NCBI RefSeq assembly: GCF_009746565.1
Contig: NZ_WRPN01000009.1
Span: forward strand, 1 to 64,000
Source: Mariniflexile maritimum
GTDB taxonomy: Bacteria > Bacteroidota > Bacteroidia > Flavobacteriales > Flavobacteriaceae
DNA length: 64,000 bases
Reading direction: 5' to 3'
Shown here: positions 15,867-24,193 of the stretch, piece after piece
Layout of the letters: the number at the start of each line of letters is the position of its first letter
Numbering within the stretch: the first letter of the stretch is position 1
Position numbers and translations under genes: made by a program
The notes under the pieces: generated by a model
Told to the model about the DNA's origin: nothing
The model's database searches: none
What the model saw: the letters and a program-made list of their open reading frames with translations, nothing else

Positions 15867-17962
15867 GCAAGCAGATAAATGTTGCCTTAATAGGAAACCC
15901 CAATACCGGAAAAACCTCTGTTTTTAATGCACTTACCGGCTTAAACCAAAAAGTGGGCAATTACCCCGGCATTACGGTTGAAAAAAAAGAAGGCGTTTGC
16001 AAATTGCCCCGTGGCGTAAAGGCCCATATCATCGATTTGCCCGGAACCTATAGCTTAAATGCATCGTCACTTGATGAAAATGTGGTTATCGAACTGCTCT
16101 TAAACAAAAACGATAAAGATTTCCCCGATGTGGCCGTGGTGGTAAGCGATGTTGAAAATTTAAAACGTAACTTACTGCTTTTTACCCAAATTAAAGATTT
16201 GGAAATACCTACCATATTAGTGATCAATATGGCAGATAGGATGCGCTACAAAGGGATTTCATTGGATATTCCGTATTTAGAAGCTCAGCTTCAAACAAAA
16301 ATAGCCTTGATGAGCACCCGAAAGAAAGAGGGTATTGAAACCTTGAAAAATCTTCTTTCAAATTACAAGGATATTCCGGTTTCGGCATGCATCAATCCTT
16401 CAGATATTGATAAAGATTACTTTGAGAGCTTACAAAAGGCATTTCCAAACCAGTTATTATATAAACTGTGGCTTGTAATAACACAGGATGTAAATTTTGG
16501 AAAAACAGACCGAAATGAAATTGAGGCAGTTGCCAATTTTAAAACAAAAAGTAAGGCCGATTTAAAACGCCTGCAACAAAGAGAAACCGTAAAACGCTAT
16601 CAGTTTATAAATAATGTACTTAAAAAAGGTCAGACCATTGATATAGCGCAGGCGAAGGATTTGCGCAGTAAGCTCGACCGCGTTTTAACCCACAAATTTT
16701 GGGGTTACATCATCTTTTTTATCATTCTCTTAACCATTTTTCAAGCCATTTACGATTGGTCCAGTGTGCCCATGGATTTTATCGACAGTACCTTTGCCTT
16801 CTTTAGTGAATGGACAAAAAACCATTTGCCCGAAGGCGCATTCACCAATTTATTGGCAGAGGGCATCATTCCGGGTCTAGGGGGCATTGTTATTTTTATT
16901 CCGCAGATAGCCTTTTTGTTTTTGTTCATTTCGGTTCTTGAAGAAAGCGGTTATATGAGTCGCGTGGTGTTTTTAATGGATAGGGTGATGCGCCGTTTTG
17001 GATTGAGCGGGAAAAGCGTGGTGCCCCTAATTTCGGGTACTGCCTGCGCCATTCCTGCTATTATGGCCACCCGAAATATTGAAAGCTGGAAGGAACGCTT
17101 AATTACCATATTGGTCACGCCTTTTACAACCTGTTCGGCTCGATTGCCCGTATATTTAATCATTATTTCGCTCATTATACCCGAGGGGCGGTTTTTGGGC
17201 TTGGGCTATCAAGCGTTAACGCTCATGTTTTTGTACCTTATAGGGTTTGCTACTGCGGTAATTTCGGCCTATATATTAAATAAAATATTAAAGATTAAAA
17301 GCAAAACATTTTTTGTGGTTGAAATGCCCAATTACAAATTGCCGTTGTTTAAAAATGTAGCGTTAACCGTAGTTGAAAAAACAAAATCGTTTGTGTTTGG
17401 TGCTGGAAAAATTATTCTTGCCATCTCCATTGTGCTTTGGTTTTTGGCATCGTATGGCCCCGGGGAAAAATTTAACAACGCCGAAGAAATTGTTAAAACC
17501 GAATATGCATCGCAGCAATTCACCGAAGAGGAAATAAATCAGCATATTGCCTCTTACAAATTAGAACATTCTTATATTGGTATTACAGGTCAGGCCATTG
17601 AGCCAATTATCAGGCCTTTAGGTTACGATTGGAAAATTGGCATAGCCATTGTAAGCAGTTTTGCTGCCCGCGAAGTGTTTGTTGGTACACTCGCTACTAT
17701 TTATAGTGTTGGAAGTGATGATGAAGCCACCATAAAAAACCGTATGGCCGCAGAGGTTAACCCCATATTGGGAGGTCCTTTGTTTAACTTTGCGTCGGGA
17801 ATTTCATTGTTATTGTTTTATGCTTTTGCCATGCAATGCATGAGTACCCTTGCCGTGGTAAAACGAGAAACCAATAGCTGGAAATGGCCCATATTGCAAT
17901 TATTTATAATGAGCGGTTTTGCCTATATTGTAGCTTTAATAGCGTTTCAGGTATTGAAATAA
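15863..17962 (+). CDS. feoB: Ferrous iron transporter FeoB
   Basis: FeoB imports Fe2+ through the inner membrane. The 699-residue protein has the N-terminal G domain with P-loop GNPNTGKTS, G3 DLPGTYSL and G4 NMAD, then a helical GDI-like spacer (about 165-265). The membrane part begins near residue 275 with the first helix (FWGYIIFFIILLTIF) and includes both gate regions, for example GYMSRVVFLMDRVMRRFGLSGKSVVPLISGTACAIPAI, with the conserved cysteine, and the second gate around AAREVFVGTLATIYSVG. Length is normal for a full FeoB. This is the intact copy; a second, split FeoB lies 0.8 kb downstream on the other strand. Confidence 0.95.
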   Translation: MSKQINVALIGNPNTGKTSVFNALTGLNQKVGNYPGITVEKKEGVCKLPRGVKAHIIDLPGTYSLNASSLDENVVIELLLNKNDKDFPDVAVVVSDVENLKRNLLLFTQIKDLEIPTILVINMADRMRYKGISLDIPYLEAQLQTKIALMSTRKKEGIETLKNLLSNYKDIPVSACINPSDIDKDYFESLQKAFPNQLLYKLWLVITQDVNFGKTDRNEIEAVANFKTKSKADLKRLQQRETVKRYQFINNVLKKGQTIDIAQAKDLRSKLDRVLTHKFWGYIIFFIILLTIFQAIYDWSSVPMDFIDSTFAFFSEWTKNHLPEGAFTNLLAEGIIPGLGGIVIFIPQIAFLFLFISVLEESGYMSRVVFLMDRVMRRFGLSGKSVVPLISGTACAIPAIMATRNIESWKERLITILVTPFTTCSARLPVYLIIISLIIPEGRFLGLGYQALTLMFLYLIGFATAVISAYILNKILKIKSKTFFVVEMPNYKLPLFKNVALTVVEKTKSFVFGAGKIILAISIVLWFLASYGPGEKFNNAEEIVKTEYASQQFTEEEINQHIASYKLEHSYIGITGQAIEPIIRPLGYDWKIGIAIVSSFAAREVFVGTLATIYSVGSDDEATIKNRMAAEVNPILGGPLFNFASGISLLLFYAFAMQCMSTLAVVKRETNSWKWPILQLFIMSGFAYIVALIAFQVLK

Positions 17963-18022
17963 TTTTTTCGGATACAGGCATAACATGTAATGAAATGTGA
18001 ACCATCCCGACCAACAAAAAGC

Positions 18023-18163
18023 ATGAACACCATTATACAGAATATCCTTGTTTTTAGCGCACTGGCTTTTGCGCTTTTCTTCTTGGTTAAGAAATTCTTT
18101 TTAAAAAAACCGAAATCAAAAAAAGCATTTGGAGACCATCATGATTGTGATAAATGCCATTGA
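18023..18163 (+). CDS. FeoB-associated Cys-rich membrane peptide
   Basis: A 46-residue frame begins 60 bases after feoB: one membrane helix (NILVFSALAFALFFLVKKFF) followed by a basic stretch and a C-terminal metal-binding tail GDHHDCDKCH. This is the layout of the FeoB-associated Cys-rich membrane protein family, which is regularly encoded just after feoB and is thought to help iron transport or to substitute for FeoC. It is usually missed because of its size. The position and the CDKC tail make the call firm, while the biochemical role is not established. Confidence 0.85.
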   Translation: MNTIIQNILVFSALAFALFFLVKKFFLKKPKSKKAFGDHHDCDKCH

Positions 18164-18178
18164 TTTATTGAATGATTT

Positions 18179-18730
18179 CTATTCAATTTCCTTAGTACCG
18201 GGACTATAAGTTAAAACGCCATTAATAACGTTTGCTGGTTTGGTAAACGGATGCTCGGTTGCTTTATTTTCTCCCATAATATGCAAAACGTTCCAACCAC
18301 TAACCTTCAAATAATCGGACACCATCGAGCGATGGCAACGCCACCAAACTGCTTCCGAACACATATAAACCGTGCGTTTGTTTAAGGCAATGGCCTCTAA
18401 TTCCTGAATACCTTCCTTAAACGCATCCGTTTCCATATAATCGGCATAACTACGGAAGGCTGGATGCCTCCAAACCAAGTTTTTTGAATGTGGATTTAGC
18501 TTCCGCCTCCCGCCCAATTTCTTTAAATGTACATATTGGAAATTGTTTTGTGGCAACGAAATCTCTAAGGCTTCTTTGTTGAATTGTGGAAACTTGCGCG
18601 ACCCAGGAAAGCTTCTAATATCGGCTACTATTTCAATTTTAAAGGATTCCAACATTGCTAAAAATGTTGCTAACGTATGGGTTGAATGTCCAATGGTCCA
18701 AATTGTTTTATGTTGTTTATTGGTATTCAT
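18179..18730 (-). CDS. DUF488 family protein
   Basis: The 183-residue protein carries the marks of DUF488: TIWTIGHSTHTL at the N-terminus, the basic motif DIRSFPGSRKFPQFN, and the conserved CSEAVWWRCHRSMVSDYL segment. The family has no proven enzyme activity; the Cys-His-Arg cluster suggests a nucleotide- or base-modifying role. I place the start at the ATG at 18730 (MNTNKQHK), though the ATG at 18736 is possible. The longer frame back to 18841 would overlap the feoB membrane gene. It is last in the iron operon, 23 bases after it, and may simply be co-transcribed. It is convergent with the Cys-rich peptide gene. Confidence 0.85.
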   Translation of the reverse strand: MNTNKQHKTIWTIGHSTHTLATFLAMLESFKIEIVADIRSFPGSRKFPQFNKEALEISLPQNNFQYVHLKKLGGRRKLNPHSKNLVWRHPAFRSYADYMETDAFKEGIQELEAIALNKRTVYMCSEAVWWRCHRSMVSDYLKVSGWNVLHIMGENKATEHPFTKPANVINGVLTYSPGTKEIE

Positions 18731-18753
18731 GGTCATTATAAATGTAATATTTT

Positions 18754-20172
18754 TCAAAAAACAATCCGCCAAATTTGAGCCACTAAAAAAGTGACGATAA
18801 AACCTAAAATTACAGGCATTACCGATGCGAAAACCGTCCATTTTATACTTTTGGTTTCTTTATAAATGGTGTAAATGGTCGTACTGCACGGGTTGTGCAA
18901 TAAACTGAACAGCATGAGGTTGATGGCGGTTAACAGGGTCCAACCACCCGCTCGTAAAATAGCACCCGTGGCGTTTGCAGAATCCAGTTCGAACATCACG
19001 CCCGCACCTGCACCTGCATCCAAGCCTGTTACCAAAACGGTTAGCATCAATATGGTAGGAATCACAATTTCATTGGCTGGAATGGCAACGATGTAGGCCA
19101 ATAAAATAACGCCATTTAAGCCTAACAAAAACCCAAAACCATCCAAAGCGTCTATGGCCCATGCCGCAATACTTTCGTTGCCAATATGGATGTTTGAAAT
19201 AAGCCATATTGCCGCACCCGCAGGTGCTGCAAATACAATGGCGCGCCACAGAACAATCATGGTTCTGTCTATCAATGAAGTGTAAATGGTTTTCCAAAAA
19301 CGTGGCGGACGGTATGGGGGCAGTTCTAAATTAAAGGTTGAAACTTGTCCTTTCAATACTGTTTTCGACAATGCCCAAGATGTTGTAAACATAAAAAACA
19401 TGCCTAAAACAGCAATGCCAATAACCGCCAATAACGAGGCTAAACTAGAAAACGACGATGGTGCAACGGCTCCAATAAAAATGGTCGCAATTAGTATTTG
19501 GGTTGGCCATCGCCCATTGCACAACGAAAAATTATTGGTAATAATGGCAATTAAACGCTCTCTGGGGCTATCAATAATTCGGGTGGCTACCACACCGGCG
19601 GCGTTACACCCAAAACCCATGCTCATGGTTAATGCTTGCTTGCCATGTGCCCCCGCTTTTTTAAACAAACTATCTAAATTAAAGGCAATACGGGGCAGGT
19701 AACCAAAATCTTCCAATAAGGTAAACATAGGAAAAAATATGGCCATAGGCGGCAGCATGACGGCAATAACCCAGGCAACGGCCAAATAAACGCCATCAAT
19801 TAAAAAACCATCAAGCCACCAGGGCATGCTTATGGCAGCAGCTCCACTTTTTAATAACGGATGAATGGTGTCTAATAAAAGTTGCGCTAATAATGACGAT
19901 GGGTAATTTGCCCCAACAATGGTGAGCCACAAAACCGTTGCCAATATTAAAAACATGATAGGGAACCCAAACGTTTTGCTGGTTACTATCTTATCGATTT
20001 GTCGGTCTAACCTGAAACGTTTTTTTGAGGTATCCACCTGTACCGAGTCGCTTACTATTTGGGCAGCATCGGCGTAAATACCTTCGGTTAGGTTATCATG
20101 GAAATCGTCGCCAATTTGCCAGCGCAATTCATTGGAAAGTTCTAAAATATGGTCTATGTTTTTGTGTTCCAT
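18754..20172 (-). CDS. feoB: FeoB membrane (channel) half of a split FeoB
   Basis: The 472-residue protein corresponds to the C-terminal two thirds of FeoB. It begins with the end of the GDI spacer ([29 protein letters not shown], about 12-40) and continues with about ten membrane helices carrying both gates, including the conserved [38 protein letters not shown] region near 185-220. The GTPase half is a separate gene ending eight bases upstream in another frame. The protein has its own ATG and an intact reading frame, so it may work as a two-chain FeoB. A frameshift that split one ancestral gene is the alternative. Part of the regulator-feoB operon. Confidence 0.85.
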   Translation of the reverse strand: MEHKNIDHILELSNELRWQIGDDFHDNLTEGIYADAAQIVSDSVQVDTSKKRFRLDRQIDKIVTSKTFGFPIMFLILATVLWLTIVGANYPSSLLAQLLLDTIHPLLKSGAAAISMPWWLDGFLIDGVYLAVAWVIAVMLPPMAIFFPMFTLLEDFGYLPRIAFNLDSLFKKAGAHGKQALTMSMGFGCNAAGVVATRIIDSPRERLIAIITNNFSLCNGRWPTQILIATIFIGAVAPSSFSSLASLLAVIGIAVLGMFFMFTTSWALSKTVLKGQVSTFNLELPPYRPPRFWKTIYTSLIDRTMIVLWRAIVFAAPAGAAIWLISNIHIGNESIAAWAIDALDGFGFLLGLNGVILLAYIVAIPANEIVIPTILMLTVLVTGLDAGAGAGVMFELDSANATGAILRAGGWTLLTAINLMLFSLLHNPCSTTIYTIYKETKSIKWTVFASVMPVILGFIVTFLVAQIWRIVF

Positions 20173-20180
20173 AATGAAAT

Positions 20181-20945
20181 TTATACTAATTCGCCCGTTT
20201 TTAATGCATTTATTATATGCGTATCACCTTCCAGTAACCTAAATGCTATCCATCGGCTATTTGGAATGTTGGGAAACTCCTTCTCAATTTCTGCGGAAAG
20301 CGTTTTAACCGCATTTTCAATATTATTGGGCACGTTTTTGATGCGATGCGGTTTGCAAATAATGTTGCCGTTGGCAATCTCGCTAATGGTATGGATTAAT
20401 TCTGGAATGCCTTGGTTGAAACGCGCACTTGCGGCCACCACGGGAATACCCAAATCGCGCGCCAAAGTGCGCTCGTCAATACTAATATGGTTGCGCTTTG
20501 CCTCATCCATTAAATTAAGGCACAATACGGCCTTATCGGTAATTTCTAAAATTTGGAGCACTAGGTTTAGGTTGCGTTCCAATCGGTTGGCATCGGCAAC
20601 AATAACCGTAACGTTTGGTTTTCCGAAGAGTAAAAAATCGCGCGCCGCCGCTTCATCCTCAGACGTTGAAAGCAATGAGTAAGTGCCCGGTAAATCGACC
20701 AATTTAAACTTTTGGTTGTTGTATTCAAAGCCGCCTTCCGCCCGTGTTACTGTTTTTCCGGGCCAATTTCCGGTATGCTGGCGCAATCCTGTTAAGGCAT
20801 TAAAAACCGTACTTTTCCCGGTATTTGGATTGCCCGCCAAAGCAACCACAAAATCGAAATTGGTGGTATTTATGCCCAATTTTTTTAAGCCATCGGCATT
20901 AAAATGCACACAGGTTTCGCAGGCACTTTTTACTTTTGTATCCAT
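20181..20945 (-). CDS. feoB: FeoB GTPase half of a split FeoB
   Basis: This 254-residue soluble protein holds the FeoB G domain: P-loop [16 protein letters not shown] (about 37-52), G3 DLPGTYSL, G4 NLMDEA, then the first helices of the GDI domain ending [25 protein letters not shown] and a TAA stop. N-terminal to the P-loop are two cysteines (ACETCVHF) that could bind metal and sense iron or redox state. The channel half starts eight bases later. Motifs for GTP binding are complete, so the domain should be active. It follows the DtxR-FeoA fusion gene by 132 bases, a gap that contains a diverged REP palindrome. Confidence 0.85.
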   Translation of the reverse strand: MDTKVKSACETCVHFNADGLKKLGINTTNFDFVVALAGNPNTGKSTVFNALTGLRQHTGNWPGKTVTRAEGGFEYNNQKFKLVDLPGTYSLLSTSEDEAAARDFLLFGKPNVTVIVADANRLERNLNLVLQILEITDKAVLCLNLMDEAKRNHISIDERTLARDLGIPVVAASARFNQGIPELIHTISEIANGNIICKPHRIKNVPNNIENAVKTLSAEIEKEFPNIPNSRWIAFRLLEGDTHIINALKTGELV

Positions 20946-21034
20946 GGTTCAATTTTTTTGTTCAGTTTATAATCAAACTTTATAACAGAAATATAAACAG
21001 TTGACTTTTAATTTTTTAAGTCTTTTTAGTTGCC

Positions 21035-21067
21035 AGACCTTGCAGGTTTTTGAAACCTTTGCGGTTT
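21035..21067. repeat. Diverged copy of the REP palindrome
   Basis: AGACCTTGCAGGTTTTT followed by GAAACCTTTGCGG is a degraded copy of the 31-base palindrome found at 55834, 56401, 56506 and 61255. It sits in the intergenic gap of the feoB operon. Confidence 0.5.
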
Positions 21068-21077
21068 TTTCAAGTAC

Positions 21078-22100
21078 TTACTCTTTTTTAATAAGAATTT
21101 TTGCCGCTTGGTCGTGGCGCAATGCAATGGAGGTTCCTTTTATTAAATACGCATTGGGCTCGCCTAACGGGTTCATCAAATCTATTTTGATGGTTGCTCC
21201 TTTTACAAATCCTAAATCCAGGAGGCGCCTTCTGCTTTCACCGCGACTTTCTCTTGAAATGCCTATAATTTTGGCGGTTTCATCTTCTTTCAAACTTGAT
21301 AATCTGGCAATGTTTTCTTCTAAAACAACTTTTTCTTCCAAAAGTGCCACGGTTAAATTGGCAGCAACAATGGGTGCCAACCTAAATTCCTCACCTTCCG
21401 ATTGAAAGGTGATGCGTGTGGCATTGTTTTCAATAACCCGAATTATGGACCCTATGTGAATGTTTTCTGCTAAAATCTGTTTATAGATAATTTCGGGTTC
21501 GTCCTCAATATGCGTAATCCTTCCAATGGCATTTACGGGCAGCAGAGGCAATTCCATACCGCTCACTTCTGCCATTTTCCCGGTGTGGGTAGGGATAGGA
21601 TCGCCATGGGGGTCGAATTTTGGGTTTCCCAAGCGTGCTGCCAGCATGTTGGTTTCGTCATGGCTTAACCTGTGTTCCATCATTTCTGCCCTATCGTGCC
21701 ATTCTTCTTTGCTAAATCCGGTTTTATCGGCCAAATAGCGTTCCCAGAGGCGGTGAACGCGCACAATTCTAAGCGCATAATCGCGTCCGGCTTCGGTTAA
21801 TTTCAATACATCCGATTCAAAATAAATCAAATCGTTAATGGTCATTTTTTTCAACACCTCTATAATGTGATGGTTGCTAAATTTTAAAACCTGTACCAGT
21901 GTTTTGGTATCTATTTTGTTGCCCGAATTTTCAAAATGGTAAAGTTGCTTTAAAATATCTTCAATAATAACCTTTTCATTGCTCTTAAAATTGTTTTTTA
22001 TAATCCAAAACCAGCCTTTTGTAGGGCGAAGGAGTACATATAAAATACCCGCTATTAGTAAAAAAAGCAACAAAGCTTGTATGGGGTTGTAGCTGTTCAT
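21078..22100 (-). CDS. Membrane-anchored DtxR-type/FeoA fusion protein
   Basis: The 340-residue protein starts with a membrane helix (ALLLFLLIAGILYVLL, about 9-24). Then comes a winged-helix region (LKQLYHFENSGNKIDTKTLVQVLKF...), the DtxR-type dimerisation motif IVRVHRLWERYLADKTGF ... HDRAEMMEHRLS, and the typical FDPHGDPIP loop. The C-terminal 80 residues are a FeoA/SH3-like domain (TAKIIGISRESRGESRRRLLDLGFVKGATIKI ... GTSIALRHDQAAKILI). So regulator modules are joined to a transport accessory domain and tethered to the membrane. It lies two bases after the soluble DtxR gene and upstream of split feoB. It may serve as the FeoA partner for the split FeoB rather than as a true DNA-binding regulator. 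Confidence 0.8.
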   Translation of the reverse strand: MNSYNPIQALLLFLLIAGILYVLLRPTKGWFWIIKNNFKSNEKVIIEDILKQLYHFENSGNKIDTKTLVQVLKFSNHHIIEVLKKMTINDLIYFESDVLKLTEAGRDYALRIVRVHRLWERYLADKTGFSKEEWHDRAEMMEHRLSHDETNMLAARLGNPKFDPHGDPIPTHTGKMAEVSGMELPLLPVNAIGRITHIEDEPEIIYKQILAENIHIGSIIRVIENNATRITFQSEGEEFRLAPIVAANLTVALLEEKVVLEENIARLSSLKEDETAKIIGISRESRGESRRRLLDLGFVKGATIKIDLMNPLGEPNAYLIKGTSIALRHDQAAKILIKKE

Positions 22101-22102
22101 GG

Positions 22103-22756
22103 TTAATGGCTTAAGTAAAGGTTTTTGGCGACTTCTTTTGAAATATTTATTGTATTGCTGTTGGTTTGTATAATCATTGAGCCATCAAACGGTTCAAAAT
22201 CCATGATTTTGATGGCATCGCCCAAGGCCAGATTGGTTTTGTTCAAATATTTTAAAAATACGTCCGACGAATCTTTAACATGCACTAAAACGCCTTGGCT
22301 GCCCACTTCCATTTGTAAAATATTGATGCTTTTCGAAAGCGTGTAATTACCGTTTTTGTCGGGAATGGGGTCGCCATGCGGATCGTGCGTGGGGAAACCC
22401 AAAAAAGCATCCAGTTCGTTTACCAATTTCAATGATTTTATATGCTCTAACTGTTCTGCCACATCGTGTACCTCGTCCCATGAAAAGTGGAGTTTTTCCA
22501 CTAAAAATACTTCCCACAAGCGATGTTTTCTAATTACCGAGGCGGCCGTTAAGCGCCCCAGGTTTGTGAGGCTAACTCCTTGGTACTTAACATAGTTGGC
22601 TAGGTTTTTATCGGCCAGTTTTTTAACCATATCGGTAACCGATGATGCCTTGGACTCTATTTTTTCGGCAATAGCGTTGGTGCTTACCGCTATGGTGCCT
22701 TGTTGCCCTAAGTGGTAAATGGTCTTTAAATAATTTTCTTCAGAAAGTGTGGTCAT
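22103..22756 (-). CDS. DtxR/MntR-family metal-dependent regulator
   Basis: This 217-residue cytoplasmic repressor has the family architecture: a winged helix (EENYLKTIYHLGQQGTIAVSTNAIAEKI, about 6-60), the dimer and metal-binding domain with RKHRLWEVFLVEKLHFSWDEVHDVAEQLEH (about 75-104) and DPHGDPIP (about 123-130), and a C-terminal SH3-like domain (about 150-217). Metal-ligand positions (His, Glu, Glu) are present in the EVHDVAEQLEH segment. It heads the operon with the membrane DtxR-FeoA fusion and split feoB. Its promoter is enclosed by a perfect 10-base inverted repeat, so autoregulation in response to Fe2+ or Mn2+ is likely. Confidence 0.9.
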   Translation of the reverse strand: MTTLSEENYLKTIYHLGQQGTIAVSTNAIAEKIESKASSVTDMVKKLADKNLANYVKYQGVSLTNLGRLTAASVIRKHRLWEVFLVEKLHFSWDEVHDVAEQLEHIKSLKLVNELDAFLGFPTHDPHGDPIPDKNGNYTLSKSINILQMEVGSQGVLVHVKDSSDVFLKYLNKTNLALGDAIKIMDFEPFDGSMIIQTNSNTINISKEVAKNLYLSH

Positions 22757-22762
22757 ACTTCA

Positions 22763-22800
22763 ACTTTAATATACAAAGATAGCGAATTTTATATTAAAGT
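22763..22800 (-). promoter_or_regulatory. Promoter and probable autoregulatory operator of the DtxR-feoB operon
   Basis: On the minus strand a -7 box TATCTTTG (22781-22774) lies between the arms of a perfect 10-base inverted repeat, ACTTTAATAT at 22763-22772 and ATATTAAAGT at 22791-22800. The layout parallels the repeat around the feoA promoter; the arm centres are 28 bases apart in both. Confidence 0.5.
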
Positions 22801-22850
22801 AAATATTTTTTTAGGGGTGGCTAAAAATGAGTTTTGAATTATTTCAAATA

Positions 22851-22858
22851 TAGTTTTG
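22851..22858 (+). promoter_or_regulatory. -7 box of the methyltransferase gene
   Basis: TAGTTTTG fits TAnnTTTG, 59 bases before the chosen ATG. It is followed at once by a small palindrome TTGTG-AAAA-CACAA (22859-22872). Confidence 0.5.
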
Positions 22859-22881
22859 TTGTGAAAACACAATAGTGTATT

Positions 22882-22920
22882 TTTATAACCATGTATAATG
22901 TTGTGTAATATGGTTATAAA
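22882..22920 (+). promoter_or_regulatory. 11-bp inverted repeat over the methyltransferase start codon
   Basis: TTTATAACCAT (22882-22892) and ATGGTTATAAA (22910-22920) are perfectly complementary with a 17-base gap. The second arm contains the ATG chosen as start. This looks like an operator for autoregulation by the methylase's own DNA-binding domain, or an RNA hairpin that hides the start. Confidence 0.55.
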
Positions 22921-24193
22921 AGATTATTATTCTATTTCGGAAGTCTCGGAGATTCTTGATAAAAGTACTGAAACTTTAAGACGATGGGACAGCTCAGGAA
23001 AACTTCCTGCTGTTCGAGAACCCATGAGTGATTATAGAATCTATAAAAAAGAGCAACTTGTTTTATTCCCTAGGTTTAATGAGTATATAAATGGTTTTAA
23101 ATTTTTGGGGAATCAGGTCAATCCCAACAAAGAATATTCTGTTTTAGAACTTTTTGCAGGTGCTGGAGGTTTAGGGTTAGGGTTGGAAAAAGCAGGTTTA
23201 AAATGTGTTGCATTGAATGAGATAGACAAATGGGCTTGTAAAACACTACGTCAGAACAGACCCCATTGGGAGGTATTAGAAGGTGATATTAAAAATTATG
23301 ATTTTTCCAAATATGAAAGTAAAGTTGATATAGTAACAGGTGGTTTTCCTTGTCAAGCCTTTAGTTATGCGGGTAAAAAATTGGGGTTGAACGATACCAG
23401 AGGCACACTTTTTTATGAATTTGCTCGTGTTGTTGATGAAGTGAAACCAATAATTTGTTTAGGAGAAAACGTGAAAGGTTTGTTGAGTCATGAAAAAGGA
23501 AGAACTCTTGATGGCATGATTTCTGTTTTGGATGAAATTGGTTACAATGTTGTAACTCCTGTTCAGGTGCTTAAAGCGATAAATTATAAAGTTCCACAAA
23601 AAAGGGAACGTCTCATTTTAATTGGTGTAAGAAAGGATATTGATATACAGTACAAATACCCTTTGCCATACGACACTATCTACAATTTAAGTGATGCACT
23701 TAAAAAAGGGATATTGTTTGATTGCGATGTTCCAAACTCAAACGGAGCAACCTATCCTAAACATAAAAAAGAGGTTCTAGAATTAGTGCCCCAAAAAGGC
23801 TATTGGAGAGATTTACCTTTTGATATTCAAAAAAAATATATGCAGAAAAGTTTTTATTTAGGTGGCGGAAAAACGGGAATAGCCAGACGTATTGGTTGGG
23901 ACGAACCTTGTTTAACTCTAACTTGCAGTCCTGCCCAAAAGCAAACCGAACGCTGCCACCCAGAAGAAACTCGCCCTTTTACGGTTAGGGAATATGCGCG
24001 AATACAAACGTTTCCAGATGATTGGGGATTTTCTGGACCTATTTCTCAACAATATAAACAAATAGGAAATGCCGTTCCAGTGAATCTTGCTAAAGAAATA
24101 GGCTATTCTTTAGTAACATTTTTAAATGAATGTGATAAAAAAAATCAAGAAAATTTGGCTTCAATTTCTTTGGCAAGTGCTTCAATGGTTTGA
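22910..24193 (+). CDS. DNA (cytosine-5) methyltransferase with N-terminal HTH
   Basis: This type II m5C methyltransferase (427 residues from the ATG at 22910, 431 from 22898) protects host DNA. A MerR/excisionase-like helix-turn-helix (YYSISEVSEILDKSTETLRR ... YRIYKKEQLVLF) occupies about residues 5-50. The catalytic part follows: motif I ELFAGAGGLGLGLE (about 79), motif IV GFPCQAFS with the catalytic Cys (about 144), motif VI ENVKGL, motif VIII QKRERLILIGVR (about 230) and motif X QIGNAVPVNLA (about 384). All are intact. The endonuclease gene is convergent and overlaps by 49 bases. The N-terminal domain plus palindromes at the start suggest the enzyme controls its own synthesis, as M.EcoRII and M.SsoII do. 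Confidence 0.93.
   Translation: MVIKDYYSISEVSEILDKSTETLRRWDSSGKLPAVREPMSDYRIYKKEQLVLFPRFNEYINGFKFLGNQVNPNKEYSVLELFAGAGGLGLGLEKAGLKCVALNEIDKWACKTLRQNRPHWEVLEGDIKNYDFSKYESKVDIVTGGFPCQAFSYAGKKLGLNDTRGTLFYEFARVVDEVKPIICLGENVKGLLSHEKGRTLDGMISVLDEIGYNVVTPVQVLKAINYKVPQKRERLILIGVRKDIDIQYKYPLPYDTIYNLSDALKKGILFDCDVPNSNGATYPKHKKEVLELVPQKGYWRDLPFDIQKKYMQKSFYLGGGKTGIARRIGWDEPCLTLTCSPAQKQTERCHPEETRPFTVREYARIQTFPDDWGFSGPISQQYKQIGNAVPVNLAKEIGYSLVTFLNECDKKNQENLASISLASASMV

Noticed and set aside
18737-18841. N-terminal extension of the DUF488 protein
   Set aside because: It would overlap the feoB channel gene by about 90 bases and reads as an out-of-frame copy of that gene; the family normally begins just before TIGHST.
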